Positions 1 through 9,300 of a stretch of 64,000 nt of DNA are shown one piece after another. The stretch spans positions 3,038,001-3,102,000 of the forward strand of contig NZ_CP047385.1 in the NCBI RefSeq assembly GCF_000807775.2, written 5' to 3'. This stretch comes from Pandoraea fibrosis (GTDB lineage: Bacteria > Pseudomonadota > Gammaproteobacteria > Burkholderiales > Burkholderiaceae). How positions within the stretch are numbered: the stretch's first letter is position 1; every line of letters starts with the position of its first letter. The notes beneath the pieces are model-generated. The model was not told the DNA's origin, did no database searches, and saw only the letters and a program-made list of their open reading frames with translations. The translations under genes and the position numbers were made by a program.

Positions 1-182
1 CCGACGAGAACGCTGCCGTCGGCAAGATTCTCGGCCCGGGCGTCACTTACGAGGCTGTGCCGCAGGTGATCGAGAACATTCTCGACCGTTACCGCGCGCT
101 GCGTCACGAGGGCGAGCGCTTCATCGATACGTTGGGACGCGTTGGGGCAGAGGAATTCAAGGGAGCTTTGCATGTTGATTGA
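1..182 (+). CDS. cysI: Nitrite/sulfite reductase, C-terminal end (partial)
   Basis: Only the last 59 codons are present; the reading frame begins at base 3 and ends at TGA 180-182. The visible tail (DENAAVGKILGPGVTYEAVP, ending GALHVD) resembles the C-terminus of the one-subunit sulfite/nitrite reductases found beside DUF934 genes in Burkholderiales. The family reduces sulfite to sulfide using siroheme and a 4Fe-4S cluster; those motifs lie outside the window. The stop overlaps the start of the next gene by 11 bases, so the two are probably translationally coupled. A second, separate sulfite reductase of the CysJI type lies at 26823-30463. Identification rests on a short tail plus the DUF934 neighbour. 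Confidence 0.75.
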   Translation, partial: DENAAVGKILGPGVTYEAVPQVIENILDRYRALRHEGERFIDTLGRVGAEEFKGALHVD

Positions 183-645
183 TCGAAACGGACTGCCTGC
201 CGCGGACGTCTGGACTTATCGCGGCGCGGACGAGCCGGTCGCCACTGTCGCTCGCAGCAAGGACGTGTTGCCGCTCGACGCGTGGCTTGCCGCGAACGAA
301 CAGGGCACGGCGCCTGCCGGCATCCGTGTGCAGGGCCATGACGATCCGGAACGCATTGCTGCGCTCTTGCCGCAACTTGAACTGATCGTGATCGAGTTTC
401 CGAAGTCGCGTGATGGGCGGGGTTTCACGCTGGCGAAATTCCTGCGTGAGAAATGGCATTTCGAAGGCTCGATCCGCGCTGCGGGGCCGTTGCTGCCGGA
501 TCAACTGGCGATGTTGTGGGCCTGCGGTTTCGACAGCCTGCTCTCACCCTCGGATGTGCCCACGGCGCGCTGGCACGAGGCCGCGCTGGCGGCGCAAGGG
601 CGCGCAGCGCGACCCCGCACGCTGCTGGAACGTCTGAGCGCGTGA
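172..645 (+). CDS. DUF934 family protein, sulfite reduction accessory
   Basis: Protein of 157 aa. The ATG at 172 lies inside the end of the preceding reductase gene (11-base overlap) and gives the N-terminus MLIDRNGLPAADVW, preferred over an in-frame upstream start at 142 that would lie fully inside cysI. The C-terminal half has the DUF934 look: LELIVIEFPKSRDGRGFTLA, then a glycine-rich stretch and FDSLLSP. DUF934 genes typically follow cysI and precede cysH, cysD and cysN in Burkholderiales; the biochemical role is not established. Here no cysH follows. Instead a remnant and a fimbrial locus come next, which suggests the usual gene order has been interrupted or is different in this strain. 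Confidence 0.8.
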   Translation: MLIDRNGLPAADVWTYRGADEPVATVARSKDVLPLDAWLAANEQGTAPAGIRVQGHDDPERIAALLPQLELIVIEFPKSRDGRGFTLAKFLREKWHFEGSIRAAGPLLPDQLAMLWACGFDSLLSPSDVPTARWHEAALAAQGRAARPRTLLERLSA

Positions 646-675
646 TGCTCGCGCGTCGGGCTGGTTGTCCTTAGA

Positions 676-864
676 CGCAGGCGTGAACCGAACCACACGA
701 TCTACCTGTCGGAATTCGCCAAGCAGTATATGGCGGTGTTGATACGACTAGCCCGCAGCAACGAGTGGGTACACCTCGCAGGCAGACCGATGGTTCGGTA
801 CGCGCAAAGTCGGTCACGAAGCAAACAGGCGATGATTGCACGCGACCCCGGACCGCCATGGTGA
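676..864 (+). pseudogene. Possible gene remnant of unknown identity
   Basis: The interval between the DUF934 gene and the first fimbrial gene holds an open frame of about 62 codons ending in TGA 862-864. It encodes a natural-looking peptide (for example HTIYLSEFAKQYMAVLIRLA). It has no start codon or ribosome-binding site at its 5' end and runs in frame from just after the DUF934 stop, so it looks like the tail of a decayed or truncated gene. I do not recognise the family. It may also be a chance open frame in GC-rich DNA. Confidence 0.2.
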
Positions 865-885
865 TGGCGCTCCGGGAGGCGGCAA

Positions 886-1434
886 TCAATACGTCAACGA
901 AATATTGATAAGGTCATTGAATGCACCCGAGGTCACTGCCGACGAATCATCAGTCGCCAGATTCACGCCAAGCTTCAGTTTGACTGGAGTACTGGCCCCG
1001 ATCGAGGGGGCGGTCACGCCCGACATAGCGAAAATGTTGTCCCCGGCAGGGAGTTGCTGGCCGTCGGTCAGGCCAAACTGGGCGCCGGAAGAGACGATGT
1101 GGTACGAAAGATGCGACTTGCTCGACGTATAGTCGCCGGATGCCGGGTTCGAGTCGCCTTCGGCCGCGGACGGCTGCATGGTTAGCCCGACGGGTGTCGT
1201 TAGCGCGTTGCACGAAATGGTCAGGGACTGGACCTTCTTTGTGGCAGCGGCCGTGTTCAGGTCAGTGACGCTGACCTTCCCGAAGTCGATGGCCGGGCCG
1301 GCATCGATCGTGCAGCTAGGCTGAAGCACGTGCACGGTGTAGTGCATTTGCGGGCTATTGATCGTGGTGGTGGCGGCTATGGCTGGCATTGAGCAGACAG
1401 CGGCGAGCAGGAAAAGGGAGTGTTTCGTCTTCAT
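886..1434 (-). CDS. Fimbrial-type subunit (DUF1120-like), copy 1
   Basis: Protein of 182 aa with a signal peptide (about residues 1-20, cleaving near PAIA/ATTT). The mature part has two cysteines, about residues 41 (QPSC) and 75 (TISC), spaced as in chaperone-usher pilins where they form the subunit disulfide. It ends in an alternating hydrophobic strand INISLTY, like the beta-zipper tail recognised by PapD-type chaperones. The stop is in the plus-strand cta-free region at 886-888. It is the last of four tandem minus-strand paralogues. Expected location is the periplasm, then the cell surface. Assignment to DUF1120 rather than another pilin family is tentative. Confidence 0.7.
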   Translation of the reverse strand: MKTKHSLFLLAAVCSMPAIAATTTINSPQMHYTVHVLQPSCTIDAGPAIDFGKVSVTDLNTAAATKKVQSLTISCNALTTPVGLTMQPSAAEGDSNPASGDYTSSKSHLSYHIVSSGAQFGLTDGQQLPAGDNIFAMSGVTAPSIGASTPVKLKLGVNLATDDSSAVTSGAFNDLINISLTY

Positions 1435-1443
1435 AGTCTATTC

Positions 1444-2052
1444 TCAGTACGTGATCGCGTATGTGGCACCCATCACGTAGTCGCCGGGCGGAGCGTTCCT
1501 GTGCACGAAAACCAGAACTGGCACGAAGTTCTGATAAGAACCATGGGCAGCGATGGAGATCGTTTCGCCGTTAGCTAGCACGTTTACCTCGCCTGGTACC
1601 TGCACCCCGCCGTTTGCTAACGGCGTCTTCCAAATATCGTCCCTCGTTGTATCCCATCCATCTACGGGGATTTGTGCTTGTATCTCGACGCCATGATCTG
1701 AATCGGGTGCGTACCAGGAAAAGCCCTGGACCTCGAGATCCGGCGCAGCGACGAGTTTTACGGCGGAGATGGTCGCTGGTGTCTCACAAGAGATTTTTAC
1801 GTGTGCGGCCGTCGGCACGTCTGGATTCGTTACCAGATCACCCGTCCCTCCCCCTATCGCTTCGGTACCCGTGACAGCGTTCAACTCATAGTCTGAATTG
1901 AGCATATTGGCGACACAGCCAGTGGTGACCTGCTCACCATGGATATGAAGAGTGCCTTTTGACGTTTCCTCTGCCCGCGACGGGAGCGCAAGCATCAAGG
2001 CGGCGAGCGACAGGGCGGCCCCTGCGATCAGTTCAAGTTTTTGCGATTTCAT
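1444..2052 (-). CDS. Fimbrial-type subunit (DUF1120-like), copy 2
   Basis: Protein of 202 aa with a signal peptide of about 27 residues ending PSRA. Two pilin-type cysteines lie near residues 46 (TTGC) and 89 (ISC), and the protein ends in YAITY. It is the most divergent of the four minus-strand subunits, with a longer middle section rich in Asp and Trp (FSWYAPDSDHG). It sits 9 bp upstream of copy 1 and 22 bp downstream of copy 3, consistent with one operon. Because it differs from its neighbours it may be a tip or minor subunit; this is inference. Confidence 0.65.
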   Translation of the reverse strand: MKSQKLELIAGAALSLAALMLALPSRAEETSKGTLHIHGEQVTTGCVANMLNSDYELNAVTGTEAIGGGTGDLVTNPDVPTAAHVKISCETPATISAVKLVAAPDLEVQGFSWYAPDSDHGVEIQAQIPVDGWDTTRDDIWKTPLANGGVQVPGEVNVLANGETISIAAHGSYQNFVPVLVFVHRNAPPGDYVMGATYAITY

Positions 2053-2074
2053 TTTCTATTCCCATGGAACCCGG

Positions 2075-2656
2075 TCAGTACGACATCGTCACCTGGATCG
2101 GCGTGTTCACTTCGTGGCCCAGCGTTGTCGTGTTACCAGTCTCGGTGGCGCCCGTTAATACCCTGAGTTTCAGCTTCAGGTCTAAGCTGCCGCCGTCGGC
2201 GATTGGCGGAATGCCATCGCCGCCTGTGGCGAGTAGGTCCTCGTTAGGGCGGATCACATGGCCATCGGTTGCATTGGTGCCCCAGTCAGGCTGGACGCCA
2301 TCGACACTCAACTGGAAGGCAGTGTCGGTATCCGGATCCGCAACGCCATCTGTGCCCAAGCCGACCGCAAACCGATCGGGTCTGTTGGTGGTGGCCGTAC
2401 CGGCGAACTTCAGTGCGCTCGGCGTGGCGCTCAGGCCATCACATGACATATGCAGGGAAAGCGGCTGCGTGAGGCGGCCCGCAGACACTTGGGATTCCGT
2501 AATCTGACCAAAGTTGACTTGTGCCTGGTCGACCACGCAGGTGTTGGTCACGATGACACCTTTCAGTTCTAGGTTGTCCGTGGCCGTTTTGGCAGATGCG
2601 GTGCTGCTCAGCATTGCCAGTGCGGCCAACGCTGCAAGGGGGGGAAGGAGTTTCAT
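2075..2656 (-). CDS. Fimbrial-type subunit (DUF1120-like), copy 3
   Basis: Protein of 193 aa. Signal peptide about residues 1-22 (ends TASA). Cysteines at about 40 (VTNTC) and 72 (HMSC) and a C-terminal strand IQVTMSY give the chaperone-usher subunit pattern. It shares with copy 4 the motifs VNFGQITESQVSAG / VDLGQVTPSEVTGG after the first cysteine, and FAVGLGTDG / FAVAIGDNG later. Copies 3 and 4 are therefore the closest pair and probably arose by duplication. It lies 32 bp downstream of copy 4. Confidence 0.75.
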   Translation of the reverse strand: MKLLPPLAALAALAMLSSTASAKTATDNLELKGVIVTNTCVVDQAQVNFGQITESQVSAGRLTQPLSLHMSCDGLSATPSALKFAGTATTNRPDRFAVGLGTDGVADPDTDTAFQLSVDGVQPDWGTNATDGHVIRPNEDLLATGGDGIPPIADGGSLDLKLKLRVLTGATETGNTTTLGHEVNTPIQVTMSY

Positions 2657-2688
2657 AAAGTATCTGGTTGACTGATGACGCGTGCGGC

Positions 2689-3264
2689 TCAGTAGGTCAG
2701 CGCGACGGTAACGTCCGTCGAGAAATGGTTGGCACCCACCGGCGCGCCGCCCGTTTTACCTTGTACCGGCTGCGCCTGCAGCTTGAGGTGGTAGGTGCCG
2801 TGCTTGAAGTCGGTCGCTACGCTATCGAGCAAATCGGTGTTCGGGGTGATCACGGACTTATCCGAGGCCTTGGTGCCAAACGTGTCTGTTTGGTCGCCGT
2901 TGACCGTCAGCTTGACGGCGATATCGCTGTCGGCGTTCGGAGCGGTTCCGTTATCGCCAATCGCCACGGCGAAGCTATCCGGGTTGCCGGTGGAGGCAGT
3001 GCCATTGAAAGACAGGCTCGATACCTTGACCGTGGTGCCCGTGCACTCGATATCCACCGAGAACGATTTGGGGGTTGCAGTGCCGCCTGTCACTTCGCTC
3101 GGGGTGACCTGACCCAGGTCGACGTCCGTCTTGGAAACGGTGGAGCAGGCGGTGGGGACGATATCGGCGCGCACGGTAATTTTGCCGGTCGCGTCGGTGG
3201 CGTGTGCCATGCCAATGCTGGCCGCCAGGAGCGACGTCGCCAGCAGCGATTGATGAAATTTCAA
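2689..3264 (-). CDS. Fimbrial-type subunit (DUF1120-like), copy 4, first gene of the minus operon
   Basis: Protein of 191 aa starting at a TTG (3264-3262) preceded on the minus strand by GAGGAAAG at good spacing. This start gives MKFHQSLLATSLLAASIGMA, a clear signal peptide ending AHA. Cysteines near 40 (PTAC) and 74 (DIEC) and the end VTVALTY fit a chaperone-usher subunit. As the promoter-proximal gene it could be the major subunit. Its upstream region carries a heptanucleotide tandem repeat (3314-3341), about 50 bp before the start codon, which could affect expression. Confidence 0.75.
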   Translation of the reverse strand: MKFHQSLLATSLLAASIGMAHATDATGKITVRADIVPTACSTVSKTDVDLGQVTPSEVTGGTATPKSFSVDIECTGTTVKVSSLSFNGTASTGNPDSFAVAIGDNGTAPNADSDIAVKLTVNGDQTDTFGTKASDKSVITPNTDLLDSVATDFKHGTYHLKLQAQPVQGKTGGAPVGANHFSTDVTVALTY

Positions 3265-4421
3265 CGTTCTTTCCTCGAAGGGATGATAAGGACCGGGATG
3301 TGCTGCCTGCCGGTTGCCTATTGCCTATTGCCTGTTGCGACGAATGAAATCGATCCCACATGTCTTCACGTGGCGTGCCTGTGAAGGGGGGCTTCTGCCA
3401 TGTGAGCATTCATCATTCAATTCAAAGCAATGTGAAAAACTGTCGATATATCAGTATTGAGTTTGGTGATTAGGAGTTGATGGGATAATTAAGTTGGTCG
3501 GGTGGGGGAATTTAGAAATAAAAATACTGTTAATGATTAATAATGTCTGTCATCGATGATAATTTAATCTTATTAATAAAAATAAAATTATAAATAAGAT
3601 TTTTAAAGTGGTTCGGTAGGAAAATTTTCCATGGAGAAAATATTTCTCCGGCCAGTCGTCTCCGCGCTTCGATTGGTAGGGAATTTAATCCAATGAGTCG
3701 ATCTGCTGCATTAACGTAATCTAGTCGCCAAAATTTTATGAGAGAGCCGAAATTCATCCCGGGATTTCGGTGGATTGATTATCAAATAATCAGTCGTGGT
3801 GCCGATCTTTGCGCGCACCAGATAACAGCGGCGATACTCTCTTGAGCGAATGGATTTGCGTAATGGATCCAAGGTGTCGTGGATTTTTCTCAGAAAAAAT
3901 GTCACCTGGAAGCGCAACACATGATCAATCGATGCGAAGTAATCATTGGCGTTCAGATTGTATTGAGCATGAAGCAAAGAGTTCAAATGCAAGTGCGCAA
4001 AAATGAGAAAAGTCTCGGCATATTGTGAGATTTCCTTGATGTCGCGCCTTTCCCATGTGTTTGCATGTCGTGGCTTGCGTGGCGTCACGCGGCATGACCC
4101 ACGCGTTGTCCCATGCTGACTCCGTCGCATGGGGCATTTCGGGGCTGATCGGCGATAGATGTCGCCGTTGCGGGGGGGGCACAGACGAGGCATCCTGAAT
4201 ACCCGCAACCCCATTTGCACAGTGGGGCTTCAATACCTGCGGAGTTTCGGATTGTTTGAATTTAACCAGGGAAAATTGCGAATCGTCTCATTTCCCTGGC
4301 GCGCTGCTCAGAATACACTCTCCCCTCTTTCGTTTCGAATGGTTATGTCTGTCTAGTTTTTTTCGGCATACATAGGTGGCAACGATATTCATTGCTCGAA
4401 GACGAGGCGGAGATTTAAAAA
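3265..4421. promoter_or_regulatory. Divergent AT-rich control region of the fimbrial locus
   Basis: This 1.16 kb between the two fimbrial operons is far more AT-rich than the rest of the window, especially 3420-3800 where runs of A/T dominate. No open frame here has both a ribosome-binding site and a recognisable protein. AT-rich promoter DNA of this kind is typical of loci silenced by H-NS-type proteins, which is inference. It must contain the divergent promoters for the minus operon (first start 3264) and the plus operon (first start 4422). Confidence 0.55.
3314..3341. repeat. Heptanucleotide tandem repeat upstream of fimbrial operon
   Basis: Four consecutive 7-bp units read TTGCCTA, TTGCCTA, TTGCCTG, TTGCGAC. 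They lie 50-77 bp upstream of the TTG start of the minus-strand fimbrial gene at 3264, in the expected promoter or leader. Short tandem repeats in fimbrial promoters can vary in copy number and switch expression. With only two perfect units plus degenerate ones, this is suggestive only. Confidence 0.5.
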
Positions 4422-4994
4422 TTGATAGGTGAGGTCATGTGGAATGGGCGGATCGGTACGTGTTGGTTGGTGACTGTCTTGCTGGTTGTGTTCGCTCCGC
4501 ATTGTGTTGCGGTAATGCCCATGTCCCCGACCGTTTCGCGTCTCTCACCGGTGAGAAATGCAAATGTTGGTGAGTGCACGTTTTCGGCACCTCCTTTGGA
4601 ATTCGGGAGCGTCAGGCTCACCGATATTCGTTCATCCGTCGTTCAAAAGAATTGGGATGTAACGCTGACCTGCCCAGGCGTGGTAACCCTGACCAAACTT
4701 ATGCTTACAAGCCCGGCCGTAGGGGGAGGCGCAAGGAGTGGATACGCGTCTTCGAACCAGAACCTCAGGGTGCAGGTGCGGTTGCGCGAGAGTTGGCATG
4801 GTTTGCCTGCGCATACGGTGATCGAAGGTGGCAAGAATTTGCTGCTGGGCCATCCAATAACGGGCGTTTCATTTTCGCTGCCGCTTGAACTGACGTTACT
4901 TCCTGCGGACGGTATCGACTGGTCGAAGCGAGATCAACTGGCGCTCATCGTCGGAGCACTTGCGGGTAAGTTGCGGTTTTCCGCGAGGTATTGA
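4422..4994 (+). CDS. Fimbrial-type subunit, plus-strand operon
   Basis: Protein of 190 aa. The start is ambiguous: TTG at 4422 is preceded by GGCGGAGA at 9 nt, while ATG at 4437 has a GGTGAGG only 3 nt away, so TTG is preferred. A hydrophobic segment (CWLVTVLLVVFAP) forms the signal peptide. Pilin cysteines are near 52 (GEC) and 84 (LTC), and the C-terminus LRFSARY alternates as a donor-strand tail should. It lacks close resemblance to the four minus-strand copies. It is 20 bp upstream of the next subunit and probably the first gene of a subunit-subunit-chaperone-usher operon. Confidence 0.65.
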   Translation: MIGEVMWNGRIGTCWLVTVLLVVFAPHCVAVMPMSPTVSRLSPVRNANVGECTFSAPPLEFGSVRLTDIRSSVVQKNWDVTLTCPGVVTLTKLMLTSPAVGGGARSGYASSNQNLRVQVRLRESWHGLPAHTVIEGGKNLLLGHPITGVSFSLPLELTLLPADGIDWSKRDQLALIVGALAGKLRFSARY

Positions 4995-5014
4995 GCACGC
5001 TAACGGGGTATTTA

Positions 5015-5539
5015 ATGAAAACAAAAACCGTTGCTCAGATTTTTATTGCTGTTTTTTTGTTTTCGGTGCTGCTGAATCCGAATGTTGGTTTGGCTGCGAC
5101 CGTAGATGCAAGTTTTGGCTTCTCCGCGTTGGTTAGCAATGGTGTCTGTGAAGTTCCAAACGTGACATTCGATTTCGGGGAGGTTTCGCAAAGCGCGTTT
5201 AATGCAGGAAATGTGAAAAAACAGTTTGGCATAAACGTGCAGTGCGATGGTGCAACGTTGCCCGTTAGCATCGCGTTTTCCGCGGAAAATGGAGACGAGG
5301 TATTTCGGTATTCGGCAAGTCCTGGTGTTGGGTTGGCTCTGACAATCAAGTCACCTAACTACCCATTGATAAATAATATTCGCGTAAAAAACGATATGCC
5401 TATCGATCTGAGTGGGTTAGACGCCAATTCGAAATTTGATATCTTGATGGATGCAAGAATTTTTCCGATGGCGGATTCGGGAGAAAAGCCTTTTGTCGGT
5501 CAATTCAATGGGATTGTCACTGTGAAATTTACGTATTAA
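5015..5539 (+). CDS. Fimbrial-type subunit preceding the chaperone
   Basis: Protein of 174 aa. ATG at 5015 is chosen over an in-frame upstream start because it follows ACGGGG at suitable spacing and directly begins the signal peptide MKTKTVAQIF, ending near GLAA. Cysteines near 45 (NGVC) and 77 (NVQC) and the C-terminal GIVTVKFTY fit a chaperone-usher subunit. The codon use is AT-richer than that of core genes in the window. It is 11 bp upstream of the chaperone gene, indicating one operon. Confidence 0.75.
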   Translation: MKTKTVAQIFIAVFLFSVLLNPNVGLAATVDASFGFSALVSNGVCEVPNVTFDFGEVSQSAFNAGNVKKQFGINVQCDGATLPVSIAFSAENGDEVFRYSASPGVGLALTIKSPNYPLINNIRVKNDMPIDLSGLDANSKFDILMDARIFPMADSGEKPFVGQFNGIVTVKFTY

Positions 5540-5550
5540 TCGAGGGGAAA

Positions 5551-6312
5551 ATGTTTTCAAGACTGCTGAGATATTTTTCGATCTCAATGATGTTGATGCC
5601 CATGCTTGTACATGCTGGCGTGGAAATCGTACCGCTACAGACGAATGTGGTTGACTCGGAAAAAGAGGCGACCCTCACTGTTGAAAATAAGGATGTCAAA
5701 GCTATTCTTGTTCAGGTTTGGGCAACTCCGCATGAGATCGTTGGGGATCATGGCGAGAAGGTGCCCCTTGTTTTTTCGCCACCACTTTTCAAGCTCGAGC
5801 CCGGGGCGACTCAAAAAGTTCGAGTCATTTACCTAGGTGGTCCGGTTGTTGATCAAAAATTGTATCGACTCGATGTCCAGGAGGTACCGCCGGCGCCGGA
5901 AAAAGGTGGGGCGGTTGTGCAATTTGCATTTCGTCACATTCTTCCCTTGACGATAAGCAACGAACACATGACACGAGAGGCGATGGAGGACGCCGAAAAA
6001 TCTCTCAAATGGAGTATGGAGGGAGAGAATCTGAAGTTGGAAAATCCCACGCCGTTTGTATTTATTATTGATCAAGTAATTATCGGGGAATCGAAAATAA
6101 AACTGGATGAAAATAATCAGCTCACTGTTTCCGCGCATTCCAGCCGGGTTATTAAGGCTGCTGATGTGCAAGGAAAGATCCCCCGGGCGAGCGGGAATGA
6201 GGTGAAGTTCCGGTGGTTTAATGATATGCATGTTCCCGTGGATGCAGTATCAAAGTATTCCGCATTAAATGATGTTGGGGCAGTCGCTGCGGAGGACGCG
6301 CCTGCCAAGTGA
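5551..6312 (+). CDS. Periplasmic fimbrial chaperone (PapD family)
   Basis: Protein of 253 aa with a signal peptide of about 22 residues (ends VHA). The mature N-terminus GVEIVPLQTNVVDSEKEATL and the following VENKDVKAILVQVWATP are the first immunoglobulin-like domain of PapD-type chaperones. KLEPGATQKVRVIYL and YRLDVQEVPP follow, then FRHILPLTI near the domain boundary. The second domain begins near KLENPTPF. The position where the family usually has a Thr-Arg pair (PapD Arg8) reads Thr-Asn here, which is worth checking by alignment. It folds subunits by donor-strand complementation and delivers them to the usher encoded next. A short acidic/alanine tail ends the protein. Confidence 0.9.
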   Translation: MFSRLLRYFSISMMLMPMLVHAGVEIVPLQTNVVDSEKEATLTVENKDVKAILVQVWATPHEIVGDHGEKVPLVFSPPLFKLEPGATQKVRVIYLGGPVVDQKLYRLDVQEVPPAPEKGGAVVQFAFRHILPLTISNEHMTREAMEDAEKSLKWSMEGENLKLENPTPFVFIIDQVIIGESKIKLDENNQLTVSAHSSRVIKAADVQGKIPRASGNEVKFRWFNDMHVPVDAVSKYSALNDVGAVAAEDAPAK

Positions 6313-6399
6313 GTCAATGTTGTTCATGAAATATCGATCTATATGTTGGTGTAATGGAACGTAAATTTAATTGTTGAAATCATAAAAAATACTAAGAAA

Positions 6400-9300
6400 A
6401 TGTCCTCGCTTTTGGCTCGGCTTCTGGTTATGTCTGGCGTAGGGTTGTGTGTGGTAACGCCGCCGGCTCGCGCCCAAAAGTTCAATGCCGAATTTCTAAA
6501 AGGCTTGCCGGGAGGTCCCTCGGTAGATCTGAGTTATTTTGATAAATCTTCAGGGCCGCCGCCTGGAGATTACAAATATGATCTTCGTCTGATGGGGCGG
6601 CTGATGGCGTCTCGCAGTGTTCGATTTGGTAAGGACGGCGAGCCGCAAATCACGCTGGCGATACTTGATGCTGTTGGCGTTGATGTGAGCAAGCTCGAAG
6701 GTGCTGCAGTTGCCAAAGCGCCTGCAGCTTCGGCCGCCGATGAAGCGACCAATCATGCTGATTCTCTTCAGGCAGACGCCGGAAAATCCGTTGCCGATCC
6801 GGCGTCGGAAGTCATTAATCTGCCAGAGTTATTGCCCGGTGCACGCGTAGCTGTTAAGGCGAACGAGAATGTCCTGGATTTCGAGATCCCGGGGAAGTGG
6901 CTCAAGGAGAATGTGTCGAATTCAGAATCGAAATTCGATGCATTAAGCTATAAGAATGGGGTTCCCGCAGGGTTTCTCAGCTACAACGTGGTAGCAAATC
7001 GCCAGTGGAATCACACTAATCGAAGTACATACTCGGGAATTTTTAATTACGGTGCCAGCGGCGGCGAAGACCTGGACGGCTGGGGGTTTGTGGGTAGCGG
7101 CTCGTATTCGCAGGGGGACGGCAACGGATCGAAGTTTCAAACAGGCGATAATTACCTGGCCAAAGATTTTCCCCAGATACATGGCCGTCTTGCCGCTGGC
7201 GCTGCCAGTGCCGGCAGTAGTCTATTTGGTGGGTATTCCCTGAAGGGGGTGAACCTGTCTAGCGACATGCTCATGTACCCCCCTGGGTATGATCAGTCCA
7301 CCCCAACCATACGCGGAATTGCCAATTCGAATGCCACTGTGACGATCTATCGTGCCGGTCGCCCGATTGCAACGAAAGTGGTCCCTCCCGGTCCGTTCGC
7401 GATCGACGATCTCGTGAGCGGCTTTGCCTCCGGAACGTATGACGTGGTCGTCCGGGAGGCGGATGGTCGTGAAACGCATTCGCCGGTGACGTTTAACAGT
7501 GTGGCTCAGCAGCTCCATCAAGGTGTTTGGACCTACAATTTTTCCGCCGGTTTGCCGAACCACGCCACAGTCGGGGGCAGTTCCCCGCTATTTGAGGCCG
7601 AAGCTTCGTATGGTTTTACCGACAGTTTGACGTTCCTCGCGGGGGCGGCTTATCACAGCAGATACCAAGGAGTGGGCGTTGGCATCGCCTCCAGTTTAGG
7701 TGTGCTCGGAGGCGTAAGCGGGATATTGAGTTTTGCTCGTAGCCGGGTATTTGGGCCCAGCGCTTCCGGAGCAAGCCTCAACGCCAGCTATGTAAAATCC
7801 TTCGGCCTTTTTACGGTGAACCTCAACGAAGTTCATAACTTCGGTAATTATCGTTCGCTTCAGGACACCTTCGAAGGCGTGGGTGGGGGCGTTGAATATG
7901 ATCAATTTGGTAATGTGCTCAGCAGCTCCGCACCGAAGTTTCTTATTACACGAGATAACTGGAATGCTGGTGTATCTGCGGCACTTGCCGGTGGTTCGCT
8001 ATCGGCTTCGTTGAACGAAACGAAATATACGAGCGGAGATGTCAGTAGGAATATTTCCTTGTCCTACTCGCATTCATTGGGGCGTGTCGGGAGCGTTGCG
8101 CTCACATACAGTGACATGCACAACATCAACCAACGTGCCGAGCAGCAAATCATGGCGACCTGGACCTTGCCGCTCGGGAAGAGTATTGACGTTTCATATA
8201 GTTATGCAAATTCATTTGGCGATGGCGCCCAGAACCAGGTCACTGTTTCGCAATCGCAACTCGGCGACCGGCACCAGTTCGACTATTCGGTCGTAGGGCA
8301 GCTCGGCGCCGGGGCAAACGGTGTCCAGGCTAGCGCGACTTATCGATCGCCATTTGTAAAGCTTCAGGCGTTTGATTATCAGGCGGGCGCGACTAACAGT
8401 TCGCAACTGTCGATGTCGGGGAGTGTGGTGGCGCACGGCCATGGCCTGACGGCATCGAGTCAGCAGATCAACGACTCGTATGTGATTGTTGATGCGGGAT
8501 TGCCGCACATCGCCTTGGAGAATTATCTGGAACTGGAAACGGACCCTTGGGGGTTCGCAATTCTCGGAAATGGCGAACCGTATCGGCGGGAGAATTTGTC
8601 TCTGGTCACAAGAGATATTCCTCAAGGATACGACGTTAAAAATGGCACCGTAACCATAAGGGCACGACACCACGCTGCATCGATCGCCAAATTCGATACG
8701 TTTGAAAACAGGCGGGCGTTGGTTACCGTCACACTACCCGATGGCAAGGCGGTGCCGTTCGGCGCCTATGCGGAGGACAGCGCTGGACGGGAGGCTGGGT
8801 GGGTGGGGCAAGATGGTCAGTTGTTTGTCGAGAATCTTGTGGCTCATGGAAATGTTTTCCATATCAAGCACTCGAATCAGCATTGCGACATTCGTTTCGA
8901 TTTACCTGAACATCCTGTGGGAATATATGATACCGCCGCTGTTACATGTGAGATGAAAGAGTCCTCCCCATCACCGGCTCAGGAAAATGCAAAGCATCCG
9001 CTTGGGACGCGCGTGGATCGTCCTGATCGCAATGTGACCGCTTCGGGGGCGGCGGCAAAGGATGCAATTCACCCGAAAGCAGCTCACGTTGCGAGTCTTG
9101 ATCAAGAGATCGGTGATCGTAAAAATAACGCGGCCGAAAGTCAGCCGTTGCGCAACAGGCAATCCGCTTCCGCACTAGATATGGTGATGGATGTGGTGGC
9201 TACCCCGATTATTCCGGATCGGCCTGGTTCCGTTCCCATTGGGCCGTCCAAAATGTCGGCAGAGATTCATTCGGAGTTGACTGGGCGTCCGACGGATCAA

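Noticed and set aside
3711..4220. 169-codon open frame on the minus strand in the fimbrial control region
   Set aside because: No ribosome-binding site, composition changes along it, and no recognisable motif; more likely chance in AT-rich DNA.
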